From Sorghum bicolor (Eukaryota; Streptophyta; Magnoliopsida; Poales; Poaceae): a stretch of DNA of 64,000 nt. Each line of letters begins with the position of its first letter. The stretch's first letter is position 1. Below the pieces are notes generated by a model. The model worked only from the letters and a program-made list of their open reading frames with translations, searched no databases and had not been told where the DNA came from. Both the position numbers and the translations under genes were made by a program. Of this stretch, positions 54,601 to 64,000 are shown in pieces. The stretch covers positions 194,313 to 258,312 of the forward strand of contig NW_018396398.1 in assembly GCF_000003195.3 (NCBI RefSeq), in the 5' to 3' direction.

Positions 54601-57091
54601 AGGTGCAACGTTTGCACATAATGCAGCATAGGCAAAGAAACCATTTTGGACGCACCCGATGGTATTCCTAGGTAAAAGGCTCAAGTGAAAGCTCGGTTTG
54701 GTCTATTTGGAGATAGTGCTAATCTTGATGCAAGATAGATGCATGGTTTGCATAGAACATACCATATGCATAGAAATTTATTTGGACACACTCGATAGAA
54801 CACCTTGATGACGTGTGTCATGTGGAATCTTGCTTTTGTGTGCTTAGAGATAGATTAGTTTCTGTCCAAGATATGTGCATGGTTTGCGCCTAATGCACCA
54901 AAGTCTAAGAAACCATTTTGGAAGCACCTGTTGGTACTCCTAGGTGAAGAGGCTCCAGTGGAGGCTCGGTTCGGCCTGTTTAGAGATAGTGCTAATCTTG
55001 ATGCAAGATAGGTGCACGATTTGCATGGAATATACCATATGCTCAGAAATCAATTTGGACGCACCAGATGGAACTCCTAGATGACGTGTGTCACAAGGAA
55101 TCTCACTTCGGTCCGTTTAGAGACAGTGTTAGTTTCGGTGCAAGATATGTAACCGGTTTGCACATAATCTTGATGTAAGATAGATACACGGTTTGCATGG
55201 AACATATGATATGCTCAGAAATCAATTAGGACGCACCTAATATAACTCCTTGATGATGTGTGTCATATGGAATCTTGGTTCAGTTCATTTAGAGACAGTG
55301 TTAGTTTTGGTAGAAGATATGTGCATGGTTTACGCCTAATGCACCATAGGCTAAGGAACCATTTTAGACGCACCCGATGGTACTCGTAGTTGAAGAGGCT
55401 CAAGTGGAGGCTCGATTTGGTCTATTCGGATATAGTGCTAATCTTGATGCAAGATAGTTGCATAGTTTGCATGGAACGTACCATATGTTAAGAAATCAAT
55501 TTGGACGCACCCAATGGAACTCCTAGATGACATGTATCATATGGAATCTCACTTCGGTCCGTTTGGAGACAATGTTAGTTTCAGTGGAAGATAGGTGCAT
55601 AGTTTGTGCCTAATGCACCATAGTCTAAGAAACCATTTTTGACGCACCTGTTTGTACTCCTAGATGAAGAGGCTCAAGTGGAAGCTCGGTTCGGTCTGTT
55701 TGGGATAGTGCTAATCTTGATGCAATATAGGTGCACGGTTTGCATGGAACATACCATATGCTTGGGAATCAATTTGGATGCACCCGATGGAACTCCTTGA
55801 TGACGTGTGTCATATGGAATCTCGCTTTGGTCTGTTTAGAAATAGTGTTTGTGCCTAATGCACCATAGCCTATTAATCCACTTTGGAAGCACCTGTTGGT
55901 ACTTCGGTGAAGAGGCTCAACTGGAAGCTAAGTTTGATCTGTTTGGAGATAGTGCTAATCTTGATGCAAGATAGGTGCATGATTTGCAAGGAACATACCA
56001 TATGCTTAGAAATCAATTTGGACACACCCAATGGAACACATAGATGATGTGTGTTATATGGAATCTTGCTTCGGTCCGTTTGTAGACATTGTAAGTTTTA
56101 ATGCAAGATACGTGGAGAGTTTGCGCCTAATGCACCATACTCTAGAAAACCATTTTGGACACACTATTTGGTAATCCAGGTTGAAGAGTCTCAAGTGGAA
56201 GTTTTATTTGGTCAGTTTGGAGATAGTGCTAATCCATATGCAATGTAGGTGCATGGTTTGCATGGAACATACCATATGCTTGGATATCAATTTGGATGCA
56301 CCCGATGGAACTCCTCGATGACGTGTGTCATATGGAATCTCGCTTTGGTCTATTTGGAGACATTGTTAGTTTCGGTGCAAGATAGGTGCACAGTTTGCAC
56401 CTATTGCTCCATAGTCAAAGAAACCATTTTGGACGCACTTGTTGGTACTCCTGGGTGAATGGGCTCAAGTGGATGCTCGGTTTGGTCTATTTGGAGATAG
56501 TGCTAATCTTGATGCAAGATAGGTGCACGGTTTGAATGGAACATACCAAATGCTTGGAAATCAATCTAGACGCACATGATGGAACTCCTAGATGACGTGT
56601 GTCATACGAAATCATGCTTCGGTCTGTTTGGAGACAGCGCTAGTTTTGGTGCAAGATAGGTGCAAGGTTTGCACATAATGCAGCATAGGCTAAGAAACCA
56701 TTTTGGACGCACCCGATGGTACTCCTAGGTAAAAGGCTCAAGTGAAAGCTCGGTTTGGTCTATTTGGAGATACTGCTATATGTACCATATGCTTAGAAAC
56801 TAATTTGGACACACCCGATAGAACTCCTTGATGATGTGCGTCATATGGAATCTCGCTTTGGTGTGCTTAGAGATAGTATTAGTTTCGGTGCAAGATATCT
56901 GCACAGTTTGCGCCTAATGCACCAAAGTCTAAGAAACCATTTTTTAGCACCTGTTGGTACTCCTAGGTGAAGAGGCTCAAGTGGAGGCTCGATTCGGTCT
57001 GTTTAGAGATAGTGCTAATCTTGATACAAGATAGGTGCACGATTTGCATGGAACATACCATATGCTCAGAAATCAATTTGGACGCACCAGA
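42651..57091 (+). repeat. Centromere-type satellite array, 137-bp monomer, 274-bp a/b dimer
   Basis: About 53 dimers, all in one orientation. Monomer length is measured at 53818, 53955 and 54092 (137 and 137). Type a starts GAAACCATTTTGGACGCAC and has GATAGTGCTAATCTTGATGC and CATGGAACATACC; type b starts GAAATCAATTTGGACGCAC and has GTGTGTCATATGGAATC and GTTAGTTTCGGTGC. The two are roughly 70% identical by eye. GAAACC marks recur at 42899, 43171, 43445, 43719, 43992, 44265, 44517, 44791 and 45065 (272-275 with one 252). The length matches the CEN38-type centromeric satellite of sorghum and sugarcane; identity to it is inferred. Dimers show a higher-order order described in the findings. Short open frames of 60-100 codons repeat with the satellite and are not genes. 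Confidence 0.9.
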
Positions 57092-58193
57092 TGTTAGAAT
57101 ATTTGGCAATTTCCATGTCATTTTAATTCCATAAATTAACAATATGATGATGACATATATGATGTTATTGATAAATATAAATATGACATGAATCATAATT
57201 ATGACATGTAACCATGATCCATAAAGCAAATCAAATATCAAAGCATAGCATGGTATATAATTATCTGTAACAGCACCAAACATGATATAACTATCGAAAC
57301 AGATAAACAGATATACTGAAACAGAAAAACAGATACTAGCGAAACAATAGAACTGTAGAACAGAGACATATACGCAGAACTTAAACATAATAGGAACAGA
57401 CAACAGATATCTTCTGAAACAACTAAACAGACCTACTGAAACAGGTATGACACAACTATTGAACCAGCACGACAGAGCTACTGAAACAAACAGAGACAGA
57501 GCGACGTAAAACAGAGGGAAGATGAACAGATCATACCCTGAGACTCGCACATTCAGATTTCCAGAACTTTGTCCTTCCTCGATCGCCATGGAGTAGAGAC
57601 GAAGGTGAAGACGACGAACCAATCACCGGGAAGGAGAAGACGGCGACCGGCAACACCAAGAGACCTCCGGGAAGAAGATGAACAGCAGCAATGGAGTTGG
57701 GCAGTCGCGTAGACGCTCCCCAAAAACCTAATTGCCGATCCCCCGTGCAAGGTCTCGAACGGCAAGGGCTCCGGAGGCACCTGCCCTCTCGCTCCTCCGT
57801 GCGCGCGAAGTTACGAGATGGGGATTCCTACTTTGCAACGGAACTGTGATCTGTATGTTCTCTCTCTTGTACCAAGGAGATGAGTCTTCTATTTATCCTT
57901 GTGGCTGGAGAGGAGAGGAGGGGAAGAGACTCCCCTGCTGGCGGCTGAGGAGACGGGCATCTGAAGGGTTTTCACGCGGAGTTGAAACTCCCTCAATTAA
58001 TTATCGAAACACCCGCAGATAATGAGTTGAAACTCCCACATAATTGAGTTGAAACTCCCGTACCATCAGCCAGCCACTCCAACCCTTGGACTTGCTTCTA
58101 TTTGGTACAATGTATATATTGTCCATAATTACACACCATAGAGTTTATTGATTTATTAAATCCAAATGGGTCTAACCCATAATAAATCCAACA
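57092..58193 (-). mobile_element. Solo LTR (1102 bp) inserted in the satellite, Copia-like
   Basis: Plus strand TGTTAGAATATTTGG to AATAAATCCAACA, flanked by the perfect duplication CCAGA (57087-57091, 58194-58198); the satellite continues in phase on both sides. Read on the minus strand it starts TGTTGGATTTATTATGGG and has a TATA-like GGATAAATAG (57889-57898) followed by a GC-rich leader-like region, so it is oriented minus. It has repeats of GGGAGTTTCAACTC (58000-58060 region) and CAGA-rich tracts (57295-57540). No coding domain. The TGTTGGA start is common in grass Copia LTRs; family not certain. Confidence 0.85.
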
Positions 58194-61100
58194 CCAGATC
58201 GAACTACTAGATGACATGTATTATATGGAATCTCACTTCGGTCCGTTTAGAGATAGTGTTAGTTTCCATGCAAGATAGGTGCACGGTTTGCACCTAATGC
58301 ACCATAGGATAAGAAACCATTTTGGACGCACCCGATGGTACTCCTCGGTGAAGAGGCTCAAGTGGAAGCTCGATTTGATCTGTTTGGAGATAGTGCTAAT
58401 CTTGATGCAAGATAGGTGCATCATTGGCTAGGAACATACCATATGCTTAGAAATCAATTTGGACGCACCCAACGGAACTCCTAGATGACGTGTGTCATAT
58501 GAAATCTTGCTTCGGTCCGTTTGTAGACATTATAAGTTTTAGTGCTAGATAGGTGCATAGTTTGCGCCTAATGCACCATAGTCTAAGAAACTATTTGGAC
58601 GCACTATTTGGTACTCTTGGGTGAAGAGGCTCAAGTGGAAGTTTGGTTTGGTCAGTTTGGAGATAGTGATAATCCTTATGCAAGGTAGGTGCATGGTTTG
58701 CATGGAACATACCATATGCTTGGAAATCAGTTTGGATGCCCCCGATGGAACTCCTTGATTACATGTGTCATGTGGAATCTCGATTCGGTCCATTTGGAGA
58801 CATTGTTAGTTCCGGTGCAAGATAGGTGCACAGTTTGCACCTAATGCACCATAGTCTAAGAAACCATTTTGGTCACACTTGTTGGTACTCCTAGGTGAAG
58901 GGGCTCAAGTGGATGCTCGGTTCGGTCTGTTTGGAGATAGTGCTAATCTTGATGCAAGATAGGTGCACGGTTTGCATGGAACATACCAAATGCATGCAAA
59001 TCAATCTAGACGCACATGATGGAACTCCTATATGACGTGTGTCATACGAAATCTTGCTTCGGTCTGTTTGGAGACTGTGTTAGTTTCGGTACAGGATAGG
59101 TGCAAGGTTTGCACATAATGCAGCATAGGCTAAGAAACCATTTTGGACGCACCTGATGGTACTCCTAGGTAAAACGCTAGAGTGAAAGCTCGGTTTGGTC
59201 TATTTGGAGACAGTGCTAATCTTGATGCAAGATAGATGCACGGTCTGCATGGACCGTACCATATGCTTAGAAATTAATTTGGACACACCCGATAGAACTC
59301 CTTCATGACGTGTGTCATATGGAATCTCGCTTTGGTGTGCTTAGAGACAGTATTAGTTTTGGTGCAAGATATGTGCACAGTTTGCGCCTAATGCACCAAA
59401 GTCTAAGAAACAATTTTGGAAGCACCTATTGGTACTCCTAGGTGAAGAGGCTCAAGTGGAGGCTCGGTTCGATCTGTTTAGAGATAGTGCTAATTTTGAT
59501 GCAAGATAGGTGCACGATTTGCATGGAATATACCACATGCTTAGAAATCAATATGGACGCACCAGATGGAACTCCTAGATGACATGTGTAATATGGAATC
59601 TCACTTCGGTCCGTTTAGAGACTGCTAGTTTCGGAGCAAGATAAGAAACTATAGGATAAGAAACTAGTTTGGACGCACCCAATGGTACTCCTAGGTCAAA
59701 AGGGCTCAAGTGAAAGCTCGGTTTGGTTTGTTTGGAGATAGTGCTTATCTTGATGCAAGATAAATGCACCGTTTGCATAGAAATCAATTAGGACGCTTCT
59801 GATATAACTCCTTGATGATGTGTGTCATATGGAATCTTGCTTCGGTTCGTTTAGAGACAGTGTTAGTTTTGGTAGAAGATATGTGCACGGTTTACGCCTA
59901 ATGCACCATAGTCTAAGAAACCATTTTTGACGCACCTCATGGTACTCGTAGTTGAAGAGGCTCAAGTGGAGGCTTGATTTGGTCTGTTTGGATATAGTGC
60001 TAATCTTGATGCAAGATAGTTGCACAGTTTGCATGAAACGTACCATATGTTAAGAAATCAATTTGGACGCACCCAATGGAACTCCTAGATGATGAGTGTC
60101 ATATGGAATCTCGCTTCGGTCTGATTGGAGACAATGTTAGTTTTGGTGCAAGATAGCTGCATAGTTTGTGCCCAATGCACCATAGTCTAAGAAACCATTT
60201 TTGACACACCTATTTGTACTCCTAGATGAAGAGGCTCAAGTGAAAGATCGGTTTTGTCTATTTGGAGATAGTGCTAATCTTGATGCAAGATAGATGCACG
60301 GTCTTAGTTTGGACACACCCAATGAACTCCTTGATGACGTGTGTCATATGGAATCTCGCATTGGTGTGCTTAGAGACAGTATTAGTTTCAGTGCAAGATA
60401 TATGCACGGTGTGTCATACGAAATCTTGCTTCGGTCTGTTTGGAGACAGTGTTAGTTTCGGTGCAAGATAAGTGCAAGGTTTGCACATAATGTAGCATAG
60501 GCTAAGAATACATTTTGGACACACCCGATGGTACTCCAAGGTAAAAGACTCAAGTGAAAGCTCAGTTTGGTCTATTTGGAGATAGTACTAATCTTGATGC
60601 AAGATAGATGCACGATCTGCATGGAACGTACCATATGCTGAGAAATTAATTTGGACACACCCGATAGAAGTCCTTGATGACGTGTGTCATATGGAATCTT
60701 GCTTTGGTGTGCTTAGAGACAGTATTAGTTTCGGTGCAAAATATGTGCACGGTTTGCACCTAATGCACCAAAGTCTAAGAAACCATTTTGGAAGCACCTG
60801 TTGGTACTCCTATGGGAAGAGGCTCAAGTGGAGGCTCGGTTCGGTCTGTTTAGAGATAGTGCTAATCTTGATGCAAGATAGGTGCACGATTTGCATGGAA
60901 CATACTATATGCTCAAAAATCAATTTGGACACAGCAGATGGAACACCTAGATGACATGTGTCATACAAAATCTCACTTCGATCCGTTTAGAGATAGTGTT
61001 AGTTTCAGTGCAATATAGGTAACCGGTTTGCACCTAATGCACCATAGGATAAGAAACCATTTCGGACGCACCCGATGGTACTCCTAGGTCAAGGGGCTCA

Positions 61101-64000
61101 AGTGAAAGCTCGGTTTGGTCTGCTTGGAGATAGTGCTAATCTTGATGCAAGATAGATGCACAGTTTGCATGGAACATACGATATGCTCAGAAATCAATTA
61201 GGACGCACCTGATATAACTCCTTGATGATGTGTGTCATATGGAATCTTGTTTCGGTTCGTTTAGAGACAGTGTTAGTTTTGGTAGAAGATATATGCACGG
61301 TTTACGCCTAATGCACCATAGGCTAAGAAACCATTTTAGACGCACCCGATGGTACTCGTAGTTAAAGAGGCTCAAGTGGAGGCTCGATTTGGTCCGTTCT
61401 GATATAATGCTAATCTTGATGCAAGATAGTTTCACATTTTGTATAGAACGTACCATATATTAAGAAATCAATTTGGACGCACCCAATGGAACTCATAGAT
61501 GATGTGTGTCATATGGAATCTCACTTCGGTCTATTTGGAGATAACGTTAGTTTCGGTACAAGATAGGTGCATGGTTTGTGCCTAATGCACCATAGTCTAA
61601 GAAACCATTTTTGACGCACCTGTTTGTACTCCTAGATGAAGAGGCTCAAATGGAAGCTTGGTTCGGTCTGTTTGGAGATAGTGCTAATCTTGATGCAAGA
61701 TAGGTGCACGGTTTGCATGAAACATACCCTATGCTTGGAAATCAATTTGGATGCACCCGATGGAACTCCTCGATGACGTGTGTCATATTGAATCTTGCTC
61801 TGGTCTATTTAGAAGCAGTGTTAGTTTCGGTGCAAGATATGTGCATGGTTTCCACCTAATGCACCGTAGTCTAGGAAACCATTTTGGAAGCACTTGTTGG
61901 TACTTCGGTGAATAGGCTCAAGTGGAAGCTCGGTTTGATCTATTTGGAGATAGTGCTAATCTTGATGCAAGATAGGTGCATGATTTGCAAGGAACATACC
62001 ATATGCATAGAAATCAATTTGGACGCACCCAATGGAACTCCTAGATGACGTGTGTCATATGGAATTTTCCTTCGGTCCGTTTGTAGACATTGTAAGTTTT
62101 AGTGCAAGATAGGTGCACAGTTTGCGCCTAATGCACCATAGTCTAAGAAACAATTTTGGATGCACTATTTGGTATACCTGGGTGAAGAGGCTCAAGTGGA
62201 AGCTTGGTTCGGTCAGTTTAGAGATAGTGCTAATCTTGATGCAAGATAGGTGCACGGTTTGAATGGAACAACCAAATGCTTGGAAAACAATCTGGACGCA
62301 CATGATGGAACTCCTAGATGACGTGTGTCATACGAAATCTTGCTTCGGTCTGTTTGGAGACAGTGTTAGTTTTGGTGCAAGATAGGTGCAAGGTTTGCAC
62401 AAAATGCAGCATAGGCTAAGAAACCTTTTTGGACGCACCCGATGGTACTCCTAGGTAAAAGGCTCAAGTGAAATCTCGATTTGGTCTATTTGGAGATAGT
62501 GCTAATCTTGATGCAAGATAGATGCACGGTCTGCATGGAACGTACCATATGCTTAGAAATTAATATGGACACACCCGATAGTACTCCTTGATGACGTGTG
62601 TCCTATGGAATTTCGCTTTGGTATGTTTAGAGACAGTATTAGTTTCGGTGCAAGATATGTGCATGGTTTGCGCCTAATGCATTAAAGTCTAAGAAACCAT
62701 TTTGGAAGCACCTGTTGGTACTCGTAGGTGAAGAGGCTCAAGTGGTGGCTCGGTTCGGTCTGTTTAGAGATAGTGCTAATCTAGATGCAAGATAGGTGCA
62801 CGATTTGCATGGAACCATATGCTCAGAAATCAATTTGGACGCACTAGATGGAACTGCGAGATGACATGTGTCATATGGAATCTCACTTTGGTCTGTTTAG
62901 AGACAGTGTTAGTTTCAGTGCAAGATAGGTGCACGGTTTGCACCTAATGCGCCATAGGATAAGAAACCATTTTGGACGCACCCGATGGTACTCCTAGGTC
63001 AAGGGGCTCAAGTGATACTCGGTTTGGTCTGTTTGGAGATAGTGCTAATCTTGATGCAAGATAGATGCACAATTTGCATGGAACATACGATATGCTCAGA
63101 AATCAATTAGGACGCACCTGATATAACTCCTTGATGTGTGTCATATGGAATCTTGCTTGGGTTCGTTTAGAGACAGTGTTAGTTTTGGTAGAAGATATGT
63201 GCACGGTTTACGCCTAATGCACCATAGGCTAAGAAACCATTTTAGATGCACTCGATGGTACTCATAGTTGAAGAGGCTCAAGTGGAGGCTCGATTTGGTC
63301 TGTTTGGATATAGTGCTAATCTTGATACAAGATAGTTGCATAGTTTGCATGGAACATACCATATGTTACGAAATCAATTTGGACGCACCCTATGGACCTC
63401 CTAGATGATGTGTGTTATATGGAATCTCGCTTCAGTCTGTTTGGAGACAATGTTAGTTTTGATGCAAGATAGGTGCATAGTTTGTGCCTACTGCACCATA
63501 GTCTAAGAAACCATTTTTTACACACCTGTTTATACTCCTAGATGAAGAGGCTCACGGGGAAGCTCGGTTCGGTTTGTTTGGAGATTGTGCTAATCTTGAT
63601 GCAAGATTGGTGCACGGTTTGCATGAAACATACCATATGCTTGGAAATCAAATTGGATGCACCCGATGAAAATCCTTGATGATGTGTGTCATATGGAATC
63701 TCACTTTGGTCTGTTTAGAAAAAGTTTTAGTTTCGATGCAAGATATGCGCATGGTTTGCGCCTAATGGACCATAGTCTAAGAAACCATTTTGGAAGCACT
63801 TGTTGGTAGTTCGGTGAATAGGCTCAAGTGGAAGCTCGGTTTGATCTGTTTGGATATGCTGCTAATCTTGATGCAAGATAGGTGCATGATTTGCAAGAAA
63901 CATACCATTTGCATAGAAATCAATTTGGACGCACCCGATGAAACTCCTAGATGACGTGTGTCATATGGAATCTTGCTTCGGTCCGTTCGTAGACATTGTA
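58194..64000 (+). repeat. Satellite array continued to the window end
   Basis: About 21 more dimers in the same orientation, same a/b types and variant classes. A damaged stretch at 60240-60480 contains several internal deletions and a hybrid monomer (for example ATGCACGGTCTTAGTTTGGAC). The array runs out of the window. Confidence 0.9.

Noticed and set aside
56963..57622. 219-codon minus-strand frame in and next to the solo LTR
   Set aside because: Joins satellite and LTR sequence; hydrophobic low-complexity translation of an AT-rich region without a domain.

Overview
The window is plant nuclear DNA, almost certainly a grass centromere or pericentromere. It holds no recognisable host gene. 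The right third and a small piece near 20 kb are a tandem satellite with a 137-bp monomer, read here as alternating a/b monomers (274-bp dimer). The left two thirds are LTR retrotransposons nested in one another and in that satellite. A 137-bp centromeric satellite is known from sorghum and its relatives (CEN38 type), so an Andropogoneae grass (Sorghum, Saccharum, Miscanthus and allies) is my best guess; this is inferred from monomer length and CRM neighbours, not from a database match.

Layout. 1-2017: 3' end of a plus-strand CRM-type Ty3/gypsy element (CRM-0), inserted in the 3' LTR of a second, minus-strand CRM element (CRM-1, 2018-7223 and 19226-19929, with a 648-base assembly gap). The 5' LTR of CRM-1 is split by a complete 12.0-kb Tat-lineage element (Tat-1, 7224-19225, minus strand, TSD GCGTC). 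CRM-1 sits in satellite, which resumes at 19930. At 20459 a second Tat element (Tat-2, 20459-42650, minus) interrupts the satellite. Tat-2 carries a 3.9-kb solo LTR (25123-35219, TSD GTACG), which itself carries a non-autonomous CRM element (CRM-2, 28195-34361, plus, TSD CAGTG). From 42651 to 64000 the satellite is unbroken except for a 1.1-kb solo LTR (57092-58193, TSD CCAGA).

How the parts work. Each Tat element has gag-protease and RT-RNase H-second RNase H-integrase on the minus strand, plus an antisense gene on the plus strand with its own TATA box. In Tat-1 that gene can be assembled as six exons encoding 919 residues (Transposase_28-like N-terminus, acidic linker, coiled coil). The exon borders recur in Tat-2, where the gene is decayed. 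The CRM elements encode the C-terminus of their integrase inside the LTR. CRM-1 retains a 71-bp GT-AG segment there that is precisely absent from both LTRs of CRM-2, as if a spliced RNA had been reverse transcribed. LTR divergence counted by eye (Tat-2 about 6%, CRM-2 about 1.5%, Tat-1 about 0.7%) agrees with the nesting order. The satellite dimers fall into about eight variant classes that recur in a fixed order, giving a higher-order repeat of about 2.19 kb with many register jumps and one 3.7-kb duplication.
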